A stretch of 64,000 nt of DNA from Acidimangrovimonas sediminis. GTDB lineage: Bacteria > Pseudomonadota > Alphaproteobacteria > Rhodobacterales > Rhodobacteraceae. The DNA lies in NCBI RefSeq assembly GCF_002871005.1, contig NZ_PHSN01000004.1, forward strand, positions 186,001 through 250,000, in the 5' to 3' direction. Below the pieces are notes generated by a model that searched no databases, was not told where the DNA came from, and worked only from the letters and a program-made list of their open reading frames with translations. The translations under genes were made by a program, and so were the position numbers. Position 1 is the stretch's first letter. Every line of letters starts with the position of its first letter. This document shows positions 43,029 through 51,897 of this stretch, piece after piece.

Positions 43029-43457
43029 ATGGATGTTTCGGACCAAGTCGGCGTGACCGGGCGGTGCTATTGCGGGGCGCGGCGGTTCAGCACGGAGGGC
43101 TTGCCCTCCGCGGTGGCCTATTGCCATTGCGCCGATTGCCGCCGCGTCACCGGCGCGCCGGTCGCGGCCTTTGCGGCATTTCCCGAGTCGGCCGTCCGCT
43201 TCGCGCCGGACGACGGCCGGTCGGTCGGCGTCACGCCCGGCGTGAGGCGCAGCTTCTGCCCGGATTGCGGTTCACCGCTGACAGGGCGCTACGATTACCT
43301 TCCCGGCATGATCTACGTCCCGCTCGGTCTGATCGACCAGGCGGGCTGGCTGCCGCCGACGCTGCATGCCCACGCCGGGCAATGCCTGCCCTGGCTGCGG
43401 ATCGACGACGGGCTGGAGCGCGTTGACAGCTCCGCCCGCGGGCGGCTTGGCGGTTAG
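43029..43457 (+). CDS. GFA-family zinc protein (glutathione-dependent formaldehyde-activating-like)
   Basis: A 142-residue protein of the GFA/CENP-V fold. Cys pairs fit the two zinc sites: Cys13-Cys15 (GRCYCGA), Cys32-Cys34-Cys37 (AYCHCADCRRVTGAP) and CPDCGSPLT later. Members of this family bind glutathione adducts, but most have no proven activity. The start could also be a GTG at 43020; I prefer the ATG. It converges with the DapA-like gene. The name should be taken as fold membership only. Confidence 0.86.
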   Translation: MDVSDQVGVTGRCYCGARRFSTEGLPSAVAYCHCADCRRVTGAPVAAFAAFPESAVRFAPDDGRSVGVTPGVRRSFCPDCGSPLTGRYDYLPGMIYVPLGLIDQAGWLPPTLHAHAGQCLPWLRIDDGLERVDSSARGRLGG

Positions 43458-43489
43458 GGGCCAGATAGGCCCATGGAGGGCGGAGCCGA

Positions 43490-44413
43490 TCAGAGGCCGA
43501 GCTCTGCCAGACGCCGTTTCTGCCGGTCGAGGAGGAAGGCCACCTCGGCGATCGCGTCGGGCGTGAGGCCGGCGCCGGGCGCCCGCAGGCTGGCATGGGC
43601 GATGGCGCCCCGGCTGGCGAGGATATGCTTGCGGATCGCGAGGCCGCGGCCGGGCTGCGCCTCGTAGCGCACGAGCGGCAGGTAGGCGTCGAATATGTCT
43701 TGCGCCCGCGCCCGGTCACCTGCCTGCGAGGCGGCGACCACGCCCGCCATCATCTCGGGGAAGGCGAATCCGGTCATCGCGCCGTCGGCACCCCGCGCCA
43801 TCTCCTCGGGCAGGAACTGGCCGCCGTTGCCGCAGAGGATCGAGATCCGCCGCGCGCCAGCATCGGAGGCCCGCCGCAGCGCCGAGATCTTGTCGAGGCC
43901 GGGCCAGTCCTCATGCTTCAGCATCACACAGGTCGGGTGCGCCTCGAAGATGTCGAGCAGCACCTGAGGCGTGATCTGGACCGAGGTGACCAGCGGAAAA
44001 TCCTGCAGCACGAAGGACGTATCGCCCAGCGTGCGCGCGACGTTGCCGTAATAGTCGCGGATCTGGGCATCGGTGCGCAGGCTGCCGGGCGGCGCGACCA
44101 TGACGCCCGCGGCGCCGGCCTCCATCGCACCGGCGGCCAGCTCTCCCATCGCGGCAAAGCCCGGCGAGGAAACGCCGACCACGATCGGCACCGCCCCCGC
44201 GGCGACCTCGGCCACGCGGCGCACCACGGCAAGGCTTTCGGCCTGGGTCAGCTTCGGCGCCTCTCCCATGATCCCCAGAAGCGTGAGGCCGGTGGCTCCG
44301 CGCTCAAGGTAGAATTCGGTCATCGTCGCGACCGACGCCATGTCCAGCGCGCCATCGGGCAGGAACGGCGTGACGGCAATGGTGAAGACACCGCTGGCGG
44401 ATTCGTCGAGCAT
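43490..44413 (-). CDS. DapA/N-acetylneuraminate lyase family aldolase
   Basis: A 307-residue class I aldolase-type TIM barrel. The Schiff-base Lys lies in VMLKHEDWPGL and the GxxGE loop appears as GIMGEAPKLT. The segment that holds the catalytic Tyr in DapA (YNxP) reads QDFP here, so the Tyr is missing and the enzyme is unlikely to be the lysine-pathway DapA. It may act on a sugar acid or hydroxy-keto acid. The frame stays open on to 45577, but the ATG at 44413 with GGAGGA upstream is the true start. Confidence 0.85.
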   Translation of the reverse strand: MLDESASGVFTIAVTPFLPDGALDMASVATMTEFYLERGATGLTLLGIMGEAPKLTQAESLAVVRRVAEVAAGAVPIVVGVSSPGFAAMGELAAGAMEAGAAGVMVAPPGSLRTDAQIRDYYGNVARTLGDTSFVLQDFPLVTSVQITPQVLLDIFEAHPTCVMLKHEDWPGLDKISALRRASDAGARRISILCGNGGQFLPEEMARGADGAMTGFAFPEMMAGVVAASQAGDRARAQDIFDAYLPLVRYEAQPGRGLAIRKHILASRGAIAHASLRAPGAGLTPDAIAEVAFLLDRQKRRLAELGL

Positions 44414-44632
44414 CGGGTTTTCCTCCTCCTGCACCCTCCAGCACCCCAGGCGGGCGCTGATGTGGCCGATCTGCCACGGCGCAGCCGGATGATGGGACAG
44501 CGGGGCCACGGCTTCAAGGGGGGCGGGTTGAGATGCGGGGGGTGCGTTCCCATATCTTCGTGAAACCAGCCCGCCGCTGCCGCCCGGCCCCCTGCCGGGC
44601 GGATCCGCATGTGGTGGCGACAAGAGATCCGG

Positions 44633-45715
44633 ATGCGCGACACACTTTCCCATTTCCGCTGGGCCTTCGCGGCCACGATCGGGGGCCTTGCCCTCGCGTT
44701 CTGGCTTGGCTGGGAAATGACGGGCACGCTGTCGGGGGCGCTTTCGGCGCTGGTGATCGGCGCGGTGCTGGCCGTGCTGGAAATCTCGCTCAGCTTCGAC
44801 AATGCGATCGTCAACGCCAACAAGCTCAAGGCGATGTCGCCGGTCTGGCGCAGGCGTTTCCTGACCTGGGGCATCCTGGTGGCGGTGTTCGGCATGCGCG
44901 TCGTGTTCCCGCTGCTGATCGTCGCGGTGGCGGCGCATCTCGGGCCGGTGGCGGCGATCCACCTCGCGGCGACCGATCCGGCCCGCTATGCCGACATCAT
45001 CGACGATGCCCACCTGTCGATCGCGGCGTTCGGCGGCACCTTCCTCATGCTCGTGGGCCTGCGCTACTTCGTCGACGAGCAGAAGGAGATCGACTGGATC
45101 GACCGTGTCGAATGCCGGATGCGCCAGTGCGCCCGGGTCCGCGGGATGGAAATCGCCTTCGTCCTCCTCCTCGTCCTCGGCTTTTCCTGGATGATGCCCA
45201 GCGACGACGCCGGGGATTTCCTGTTCGCCTCGCTGCTCGGCATGCTGACCTTCACCGGGGTGGAACTGCTGGGCCACGTGCTCGACGCGGAAAACGGTAT
45301 GCGCGGGGCGGCGGCGGTGGGCGGCCTCGGGGCCTTTCTCTACCTCGAGGTGCTCGACGCCTCGTTCAGCTTCGACGGCGTGGTGGGTGCCTTCGCCCTG
45401 ACGCAGAACCTGTTCCTGATCGCGATCGGGCTGGGGATCGGGGCGATGTACGTCCGGTCGATGACGCTGATGCTGGTCGAACGCCAGACCCTGACGCAGT
45501 TCCGCTATCTCGAACACGGGGCCTTCTGGTCGGTGCTCGCCCTGGCGGTGATCATGTACGTCCAGACGCTGATGCACATCTCCGAACTCGTCACCGGCGC
45601 CCTTGGCGCCGCGCTGATCGGCCTCTCGCTCTGGTCCTCGATCCGCTACAACCGCCGCAAGCGCGGCTGCGCCTTCCCCGACAGCGAGCCCGCCGAGACC
45701 TCGCAGGAAGCCTGA
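44633..45715 (+). CDS. TerC/DUF475-family membrane protein
   Basis: Integral membrane protein of about 360 residues with eight to nine helices. The TerC-like acidic motifs are seen in AVLEISLSFDNAIVNANKL and LYLEVLDASFSFDGVVGAFA, a repeat of the E-x-SFDN/D-A/V pattern that binds metal ions. DUF475 members of this group are thought to export Mn2+ or help metalate exported proteins. An ATG at 44609 would add eight residues; 44633 follows a GAGATCCGG. A long intergenic repeat follows the stop and probably terminates it. Confidence 0.87.
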   Translation: MRDTLSHFRWAFAATIGGLALAFWLGWEMTGTLSGALSALVIGAVLAVLEISLSFDNAIVNANKLKAMSPVWRRRFLTWGILVAVFGMRVVFPLLIVAVAAHLGPVAAIHLAATDPARYADIIDDAHLSIAAFGGTFLMLVGLRYFVDEQKEIDWIDRVECRMRQCARVRGMEIAFVLLLVLGFSWMMPSDDAGDFLFASLLGMLTFTGVELLGHVLDAENGMRGAAAVGGLGAFLYLEVLDASFSFDGVVGAFALTQNLFLIAIGLGIGAMYVRSMTLMLVERQTLTQFRYLEHGAFWSVLALAVIMYVQTLMHISELVTGALGAALIGLSLWSSIRYNRRKRGCAFPDSEPAETSQEA

Positions 45716-45718
45716 GGT

Positions 45719-45820
45719 CCCGCATCCCCACTTTCTGCTCGAAAATATCCCACGGGGGTGCGGGGGTGTGAAACCCCCGCGGATGCGGCGGGTGCGGGGG
45801 TGTGGAACCCCCGCGGATGC
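45719..45820. repeat. 102-bp intergenic repeat, copy 1
   Basis: Identical to 56899-57000 except at 45805 (G for A). It consists of a CTTTCTGCTCGAAAATATCC segment and two tandem copies of a GTGCGGGGGTGTGAAACCCC-type hairpin. It lies between convergent genes, suiting a two-way terminator. Confidence 0.9.
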
Positions 45821-45853
45821 AGTTGGTAAGGGGGGGCGAAACCGCGCCTGCCG

Positions 45854-46291
45854 TCAGCCCAGAAGCGTCGCCACCCGGCGCAGCGCCAGCAGGTAGCCCT
45901 CGGTCCCGCATCCCGCGATCACCGCATCGGCGCGCGACGAGACGTAGGAATGATGCCGGAAGGCCTCGCGCTTGTGGATGTTCGAGATATGTACCTCGAT
46001 CACCACACCCTCGAACGCCAGCAGCGCGTCGAGCAGCGCGACCGAGGTGTGGGTATAGGCTGCCGGGTTGATCACGATCGCTTCGGCGCCCTTGCGGGCC
46101 TCCTGCACCCAGGTCACCAGCTCGCCCTCATGGTTGGTCTGGCGGAACTCGGTGGTCAGGCCCAGCTCGGCGGCCAGCCCGGCGCAGGACCGGGCGACAT
46201 CATCCAGCGTCTCGGCGCCGTAGACCTCGGGCTGCCGGGTGCCCAGCATGTTCAGATTCGGACCGTTGAGGATCAGGACGTCGCGCGCCAT
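45854..46291 (-). CDS. aroQ: 3-dehydroquinate dehydratase, type II
   Basis: Third step of the shikimate pathway. The 145-residue protein has [20 protein letters not shown] (catalytic Tyr in the lid loop), [23 protein letters not shown] and [17 protein letters not shown], all standard for type II dehydroquinase. It forms a minus-strand pair with the lipoprotein gene upstream (7 bp gap). Confidence 0.97.
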   Translation of the reverse strand: MARDVLILNGPNLNMLGTRQPEVYGAETLDDVARSCAGLAAELGLTTEFRQTNHEGELVTWVQEARKGAEAIVINPAAYTHTSVALLDALLAFEGVVIEVHISNIHKREAFRHHSYVSSRADAVIAGCGTEGYLLALRRVATLLG

Positions 46292-46298
46292 GACGGCC

Positions 46299-46775
46299 TC
46301 AGCGCCGGGCCGTCATGCGGTTCGACTGCGCCTCGACCACGATCTGGCGAATCCGGCGCAGCTTCGACGCACTCAGGTAGGCCCCCACCGACACCTCGCG
46401 CGAGGCGGCGGTCGAGGCGTTGGTCGGGGCGGGCGGCGGCTTCAGGATGAAGCGGTAGGTCATCACGCCGTTCTGATCCGGCTCGCCGTCGTTGGTGGCA
46501 GCGAGGGAGCCGTCCCAGTAGCCTTGGTATGGCGGCAGGCCGGTGGCGCGGACGATCGCGCCGGTCGGCGTCCGTTCGACCTTGAGCGCGGTCACCTTGG
46601 GGACCAGCGGCCCCGTCGGCTCCATCGCGGGATAGCCGCCCTTGGGGGTCAGCGTGTCCTCCTGCGGCGCGCTTGCGTGGCGGCCCCAGTTGAAAGGGTT
46701 GATGCGCGACGAAAAGCTTCCGCAGGCGCTGACCAGCAATACACCCGCCAATGCGGCAACCAGCGGTCTTCTCAT
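46299..46775 (-). CDS. Predicted outer membrane lipoprotein
   Basis: A 158-residue protein starting [18 protein letters not shown], a clear lipobox (LVSAC) for lipidation of Cys18. The rest includes [15 protein letters not shown] and a basic C-terminus ([15 protein letters not shown]). I do not recognise a family. The frame opens at 46916, but the lipoprotein signal fixes the start at 46775. It is transcribed with aroQ. Confidence 0.82.
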   Translation of the reverse strand: MRRPLVAALAGVLLVSACGSFSSRINPFNWGRHASAPQEDTLTPKGGYPAMEPTGPLVPKVTALKVERTPTGAIVRATGLPPYQGYWDGSLAATNDGEPDQNGVMTYRFILKPPPAPTNASTAASREVSVGAYLSASKLRRIRQIVVEAQSNRMTARR

Positions 46776-47002
46776 TCCTACGCCCCGATCCTTGCCTCGT
46801 TCTTCGTGCCTACGGGTAGCCGAAAGCGGCGGCTTTGAAAAGCGCCCCGTGTCGGGTCCGGTGTCGGTTGCCGTGATGTGCCGCGGGCGGCGATCACACG
46901 CGCGACACCCGGCCAACAGGAGCGCGGGCGGTTTCCGCGTGCCCCGGGCTCTGGACCTTCCGCGCCCGGCACCCTAGGTGAGGCAGGCAAAAGGAGTGAC
47001 CC

Positions 47003-47428
47003 ATGGCCAGCCCAGCTTTCGAGGACATCGCCGAGACTTTCGCCTTTCTTGACGATTGGGAGGACCGCTACCGCCATGTGATCGAGCTGGGCCGCGAGAT
47101 GGCGCCGCTCGACCCGGCGGTGAAGGTGCCCGCGACCAAGGTCGACGGCTGCGCCAGCCAGGTCTGGATCCTGCCGAGGATCGAGGGGCAGGGGCCCGGT
47201 GCCAGCTTCGATTTCCAGGGCGAAAGCGACGCGATGATCGTGAACGGCCTGATCGCGGTGCTGCACGCGCTCTATTCCGGGCTGACCGTGGACGAGGTGG
47301 GCCGCGTCGACGCGCCGGCGGAGCTGGGCCGCCTCGGGCTGCATGATCACTTGTCTTCGCAACGCTCCAACGGGCTGCGCGCGATGGTGGAGCGGATCCG
47401 CAAGGTCGCGGCCGAGGCGGCGGCCTGA
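47003..47428 (+). CDS. sufE: SufE-family cysteine desulfuration protein
   Basis: Accepts sulfur from the cysteine desulfurase SufS for Fe-S cluster assembly. The 141-residue protein has AFLDDWEDRYRHVIELGR, the active Cys50 in KVDGCASQVW, and the C-terminal LSSQRSNGLRAMVERIR segment. These match SufE throughout. Start at the ATG after an AAGGAG. No suf genes adjoin it in the window. Confidence 0.94.
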   Translation: MASPAFEDIAETFAFLDDWEDRYRHVIELGREMAPLDPAVKVPATKVDGCASQVWILPRIEGQGPGASFDFQGESDAMIVNGLIAVLHALYSGLTVDEVGRVDAPAELGRLGLHDHLSSQRSNGLRAMVERIRKVAAEAAA

Positions 47429-47601
47429 GCCGCTGGGCCGCCCAGGCGCCCGACATTTCGCTGCTCTCCGGCTCTCCGACCGCTGACGCGGATTTGTAGC
47501 CGGCTCCTTGGCGCAGGGCACGCGATTTGCCTATGCTCCCCGCCGGGTGGCGGCCGGTATGCCGGCGCCGCCGGCCCGGGAACAGGAGACGGAGCGCCCC
47601 C

Positions 47602-48399
47602 ATGCGCAAGCCCATGCCGATCCGCCGCAGAACATTGCTTGGCGCTGCCCTGGCGCTGTCGCTGGGTCCGGGCCTCGCCCTGCCGGGGCGCGCCGAGGCA
47701 GCCGGGACCACCGGGGCGCTGATCGGCGTGGCGGCAAGCTTTGCCGCGCCCGCCCGCGCCATCGCAAAAGCCTACGCGGCCGCCAGCGGCAACACCATCC
47801 GCCTCGCCGTGGCGCCGACCGTGACGCTGCAGAGCCGGATCATCAAGGGCGCGCCCTATGATGCCATGCTCTCGGACGATGCGCTGACGCCGGAGGAGCT
47901 GGCGACCGTCGGCTATGTGGTGCGGGACAGCCGCTTCACCTATGCGGTGGGCAAGCTTGCCCTGTGGTATCCCCGCGGCACGAAGATCACCGACCCTGCC
48001 GCGCTGATGATGGATCCGAAGATCGCGCATGTCGCGATGGCCGATCCCGACCTCACCCCCTATGGCGCCGCGGCGCGCGAGGCGATCGACGCGCTGGGGC
48101 TGGAGCGCAAGCTTGACGCGAAGCTTCTGAAGGCGCCGGATGTCGGTGGGGCCCTCGCCATGGTCCGCACCGGCAAGGCGTCGCTGGGCTTCGTCGCCTA
48201 TTCGGCGCTGACGGGGCCGCAGGCGCCCCGTGGCGGGGCGGTCTGGGTCGTGCCGACGAGCGATTACGCGCCGATCCACCAGGATGCCGCACTGCTGAAG
48301 CACGGCCGGAACAATGCCGCCGCGCGCGGGTTCCTGGATTTCCTGAAGGGGCCGCAGGCGCGCAAGGTGATGGCCGCCTACGGCTACGGCGCGATCTGA
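47602..48399 (+). CDS. modA: Molybdate-type ABC transporter substrate-binding protein (ModA-like)
   Basis: A 265-residue periplasmic binding protein. The N-terminus has a Tat-like signal (IRRRTLLGAALALSLGPGLA). The mature part follows the ModA pattern: GVAASFAAPARAIAKAYAAAS, YDAMLSDDALTPEEL, ADPDLTPYGAAAREAI and FLKGPQARKVMAAYGYGA. Binding of molybdate or tungstate is the family role. No ModB or ModC gene is next to it, so it may be an orphan or serve another oxyanion. Confidence 0.85.
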   Translation: MRKPMPIRRRTLLGAALALSLGPGLALPGRAEAAGTTGALIGVAASFAAPARAIAKAYAAASGNTIRLAVAPTVTLQSRIIKGAPYDAMLSDDALTPEELATVGYVVRDSRFTYAVGKLALWYPRGTKITDPAALMMDPKIAHVAMADPDLTPYGAAAREAIDALGLERKLDAKLLKAPDVGGALAMVRTGKASLGFVAYSALTGPQAPRGGAVWVVPTSDYAPIHQDAALLKHGRNNAAARGFLDFLKGPQARKVMAAYGYGAI

Positions 48400-48423
48400 G
48401 CGGCGGGTGGGCGTGGCCCGGCC

Positions 48424-49188
48424 TTACCCCTTCACCGACCAGCCGCCGTCGATGATCATCGTCTGGCCCGTCATCCACGCCCCGGACCGCGCAGCAAGGA
48501 ACACCGCCGCGCCGGCGATGTCGTCGGGCTCTCCCAGCCGGCCGAGGGCATAGCTGGCCGCGGCGCGCTCCGCGCGGGCTGGATCCTCCCACAGGGCGCG
48601 GGCGAAGTCGGTCTTCACGATGGCGGGGGCTATGCCGTTGACGCGGATGTTGTCGGCGCCGTGGGCGACGGCAAGGTTGCGCACCAGCTGGGTGTCCGCC
48701 GCCTTGGTGAGGGCATACATCCCCAGCTCGTCCGAGCCCTTGAAGGCGGCGATCGACGAGACCACCACGATCGCGCCCCCGCCCGCCGCGCGCATTCCCG
48801 GGATCACACGCCGCGCCAGCCGCATATTGGAGCGGATGTTGACCCGGATCGTCTTGTCGAACGCATCGTCCGGCGTCTCGAGGAAGGGCCCGTAATAGGG
48901 GTTCACCGCGGCGTTGCAGACCAGGATGTCGATGGGGCCGAGGGCCTCCTCCGTCCGGTCGACCAGCGCGTCGAGCGCCGCGTCGTCCGAGATGTTGGCG
49001 GCGATCGGGACCGCGGTGGCGCCGGTCGCCGCGATCTCGTCCGCGACCGCGCGGCAGGCGTCATCGTTGCGCGACGAGATCACCACCCGCGCCCCCGCCG
49101 CCGCCATGGCACGCGCGATGGCAAGGCCGATGCCACGGGTCGAGCCGGTGATCAGAGCGGTCTTGCCGCCCAGGTTGAACAAGTCCAT
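48424..49188 (-). CDS. SDR-family oxidoreductase
   Basis: A 254-residue classical short-chain dehydrogenase. TGSTRGIGLAIA binds NAD(P); the catalytic set is Ser in VVSSIAAFKG and YALTKAA (Tyr-x3-Lys). The C-terminus WMTGQTMIIDGGW is typical. The substrate is unknown; it is divergent from the CoA ligase gene and shares with it a 120-bp gap containing a strong palindrome, so both may be controlled by one regulator and act on the same acyl-CoA. Confidence 0.9.
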   Translation of the reverse strand: MDLFNLGGKTALITGSTRGIGLAIARAMAAAGARVVISSRNDDACRAVADEIAATGATAVPIAANISDDAALDALVDRTEEALGPIDILVCNAAVNPYYGPFLETPDDAFDKTIRVNIRSNMRLARRVIPGMRAAGGGAIVVVSSIAAFKGSDELGMYALTKAADTQLVRNLAVAHGADNIRVNGIAPAIVKTDFARALWEDPARAERAAASYALGRLGEPDDIAGAAVFLAARSGAWMTGQTMIIDGGWSVKG

Positions 49189-49249
49189 GGTTCCTCCCGT
49201 AGGGTCAAGCACGCATCGGTGCAATTCCACCTTGAGGGGATAGCGGCCT

Positions 49250-49275
49250 GAAACTAGGTTTTGCAATGCAAAACC
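49250..49275. promoter_or_regulatory. Candidate operator A of the acyl-CoA cluster
   Basis: GAAACTA followed by the perfect palindrome GGTTTTGCAATGCAAAACC (49257-49275). The 21-bp motif 49250-49270 recurs upstream of two other units (51004, 61443). It lies 37 bp before the ligase start and 62 bp from the divergent SDR start. Confidence 0.6.
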
Positions 49276-49311
49276 CCGGAAGAGGAGCCGGGCGAAAGGG
49301 AGGAGGATGGC

Positions 49312-50943
49312 GTGAAGGGCCAGATGATGAACCGTCCGCTCATGATTGCGGACATCCTGGAATATGCGGCGCTGATCCACCCGAAGGGCGAGATCGTCTC
49401 GGCCCGGGTCGAGGGCGATCTGCACCGTCAGAGCTATGTCGAGACCGCCGCGCGCACCCGGCGGCTGGCCAATGCGCTGACCGCGCTGGGGGTGCGCGAC
49501 GGCGACCGGGTGGGGACCCTGGCCTGGAACGGCTACCGGCATGTGGAGCTTTACTACGCGGTGTCGGGCATGGGGGCGGTCTGCCACACGATCAATCCCC
49601 GGCTCTCGGCGGAACAGCTGGCCTATATCGTCAATCACGCCGAGGACAGGCTTCTGTTCCTCGACCTCACCTTCGTGCCGATGGTCGAGGCGCTGCGCGG
49701 CCAGCTTCCCGCGGATCTGCGCTACGTGATCATGACAGACCGTGCGCATATGCCGGAAAACACCCTGGATGCCCTGTGTTACGAGGAAATCCTCGACCAG
49801 CGGACGGACAGCTATTCCTGGCCGGAACTGGAGGAGGATACCGCCTCGGGGCTGTGCTATACCTCGGGCACGACAGGCAACCCCAAGGGCACCCTTTATA
49901 CCCACCGCTCCACCGTGCTGCATGCGATGGCCGTGGCACTGTCGTTGGCGGCGGCGCTGAAGCCCGGGTCGAAGATCCTGCCGGTGGTGCCGCTGTTCCA
50001 CGTCAACGCCTGGGGTCTGCCCTATGCTGCGCCGCTTTCCGGGGCGACGCTGGTGATGCCGGGCCCGCATCTGGACGGCGCCAGCCTGTTCGACCTGATG
50101 GAGGGAGAGCGGGTGTTCTCGGCCTGGGGCGTGCCGACGGTCTGGATGGGACTTCTGGCCGAGGTCAAGGCGCGTGGCCGGTTGCCCGAGGGCTTCGGCG
50201 ACGTTGTGATCGGCGGCTCTGCCGCGCCGCGCGCGATGATCGAGGCGTTCGAGGAACGCGGCGTAAATGTCTGTCACGCTTGGGGAATGACGGAGATGAG
50301 CCCGGTGGGCACGCAGGGCAACCTGCCCGCGCATCTGGCCGCCGCCCCGCCGGATGAAAAGATGCGGCTGAAGGCCAAGCAGGGCCGCAAGCTGTTTGGC
50401 GTCGATCTCAAGATCGTCGACGACGCCGGCGAGGAACTGCCGCAGGACGGCAAGCATGCCGGCATCCTCTACGTTCGCGGCAACACCGTCACCTCGGGCT
50501 ATTTCCGCAACCCCGAGGCCGATCGCGCGGTGTTCGACGAAAAGGGCTGGTTCGCCACCGGCGACATCGCGACGATCGACCCGGACGGGTTCCTGACGCT
50601 GACCGACCGCTCGAAGGACCTGATCAAGTCGGGGGGCGAGTGGATTTCCTCCATCGACCTCGAAAACGTGGCGATGGCCTGTCCGAACGTCGCCAATTGC
50701 GCGGTGATCGCGGTGCCACACCCGAAATGGGACGAGCGCCCGCTGCTGATCGTCGTGCCCGAAACGGGCAAGACCCCGGATTTCGACGTGATCAAGGACC
50801 GCATGGGGGCGCACTTCGCGAAGTGGCAGCTGCCCGACGCGATGGAGGTGGTCGAGGCATTGCCGCTGACCGCGACCGGCAAGGTCTCCAAGCTGACGCT
50901 TCGGCAGAGGTTCGCGGATTACAAGCTGCCCGACACGGCCTGA
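49312..50943 (+). CDS. Fatty-acyl/medium-chain acyl-CoA ligase (AMP-forming)
   Basis: Activates a carboxylic acid to its CoA thioester via an acyl-AMP. The 543-residue protein has the AMP-binding P-loop YTSGTTGNPKG, AWGMTEMSP, GWFATGDIA and the C-terminal Lys in TATGKVSKLTLR. It resembles medium-chain and methylmercaptopropionate-type ligases (LFHVNAWGLPYAA, ISSIDLEN). The GTG at 49312 follows GGAGGAGG; an ATG 12 bp later is possible. By context it feeds the acyl-CoA dehydrogenase and SDR genes downstream. Confidence 0.92.
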   Translation: MKGQMMNRPLMIADILEYAALIHPKGEIVSARVEGDLHRQSYVETAARTRRLANALTALGVRDGDRVGTLAWNGYRHVELYYAVSGMGAVCHTINPRLSAEQLAYIVNHAEDRLLFLDLTFVPMVEALRGQLPADLRYVIMTDRAHMPENTLDALCYEEILDQRTDSYSWPELEEDTASGLCYTSGTTGNPKGTLYTHRSTVLHAMAVALSLAAALKPGSKILPVVPLFHVNAWGLPYAAPLSGATLVMPGPHLDGASLFDLMEGERVFSAWGVPTVWMGLLAEVKARGRLPEGFGDVVIGGSAAPRAMIEAFEERGVNVCHAWGMTEMSPVGTQGNLPAHLAAAPPDEKMRLKAKQGRKLFGVDLKIVDDAGEELPQDGKHAGILYVRGNTVTSGYFRNPEADRAVFDEKGWFATGDIATIDPDGFLTLTDRSKDLIKSGGEWISSIDLENVAMACPNVANCAVIAVPHPKWDERPLLIVVPETGKTPDFDVIKDRMGAHFAKWQLPDAMEVVEALPLTATGKVSKLTLRQRFADYKLPDTA

Positions 50944-51003
50944 ACAGCGCCCGACGGCGGCCGCCGCGTCCCGCGTGGACGCGGCGGGTTGACCGCGAAT
51001 TGC

Positions 51004-51024
51004 GAAACCCTATTCTGCATAGCG
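51004..51024 (+). promoter_or_regulatory. Candidate operator B of the acyl-CoA cluster
   Basis: GAAACCCTATTCTGCATAGC followed by G, aligning base for base with the motifs at 49250 and 61443 (GAAAC, then TT, GCA and GC conserved). It lies 24 bp before the SDR start. Confidence 0.5.
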
Positions 51025-51048
51025 AACGCGGGCAAAGGAGGAGGCCCC

Positions 51049-51867
51049 ATGACACCCGAGGATCTGTTCACGTTGCCGGGAAAGGTGGCGCTGGTCACCG
51101 GCGGGGCCACCGGCATCGGCCGGATGGCGGCCGAGGCGCTGGTGCGGGCCGGGGCCCGCGTCCTGATCGCCAGCCGCAAGGGCGAGGCCTGTACCGCCGT
51201 CGCGGAGGAGCTCAACGCCCTCGGCGCGCCCGGTTCGGCCGAAGGCTTCGCCGGCGACGTCGCGACCGAGGCGGGCGTCAAGGCGCTTGCGGCCGAGGTT
51301 GCCGCGCGCACCGACCGGCTGCACATCCTGATGAACAACGCGGGTCGGTCCTGGGGCGCCCCGCTCGAAGACTTCCCGCACGAGGCCTGGGGCAAGGTGC
51401 TCGACCTCAACGTCACCGGGCTTTTCACGCTGACGCAGGCGCTTCTGCCGCTGCTGGAGGCTGGCGCCAGCGCCGACGATCCGGCGCGCGTGGTGAACCT
51501 CGGCTCGGTGATGGGAGAGATCCCGATGGGTGGACGCGCCTATTCCTATGCCGCCTCCAAGGCCGCGGTGCACCACCTGACGCGGATCCTGGGGCAGGAG
51601 TTGGCCCCGCGCCACGTGACGGTGAATGCCCTGGCGCCGGGGCCGTTCCCCTCGAAGATGACCGCCTTCGCCACCGCCGATCCCGAGACGCGCGCCAAGG
51701 TCGAGGAGACGGTGCCGATGGGCCGGGTCGGCCGGCCAGAGGATATCGCCGGCTGCGTTCTGTTCCTGTGCGGTCGCGGCGGGTCCTATGTCACCGGCGC
51801 AGTGCTGCCTGTCTCGGGCGGGGTCAATGTGACCACCGGGACGCCGCTGTTCGAAGCGGCGCAATAA
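51049..51867 (+). CDS. SDR-family oxidoreductase
   Basis: A 272-residue classical SDR: TGGATGIGRMAAEAL for cofactor binding, NNAGRSWGAP, Ser in LGSVMGE and YSYAASKAA with the catalytic Tyr and Lys. It resembles 3-hydroxyacyl-CoA/SDR enzymes next to acyl-CoA dehydrogenases. The ATG follows AGGAGGAGG. It starts the plus-strand operon SDR, acyl-CoA dehydrogenase, histidine phosphatase, APH-like kinase, SDR, IclR, thioesterase; a candidate operator lies just upstream. Confidence 0.9.
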   Translation: MTPEDLFTLPGKVALVTGGATGIGRMAAEALVRAGARVLIASRKGEACTAVAEELNALGAPGSAEGFAGDVATEAGVKALAAEVAARTDRLHILMNNAGRSWGAPLEDFPHEAWGKVLDLNVTGLFTLTQALLPLLEAGASADDPARVVNLGSVMGEIPMGGRAYSYAASKAAVHHLTRILGQELAPRHVTVNALAPGPFPSKMTAFATADPETRAKVEETVPMGRVGRPEDIAGCVLFLCGRGGSYVTGAVLPVSGGVNVTTGTPLFEAAQ

Positions 51868-51897
51868 ATACATGAAATCAAGGGGTAGGAGGGTGCA

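Noticed and set aside
48424-50814. 796-aa minus-strand protein
   Set aside because: It is an open frame opposite the CoA ligase gene; only the last 254 residues are a real SDR with its own start and ribosome site.
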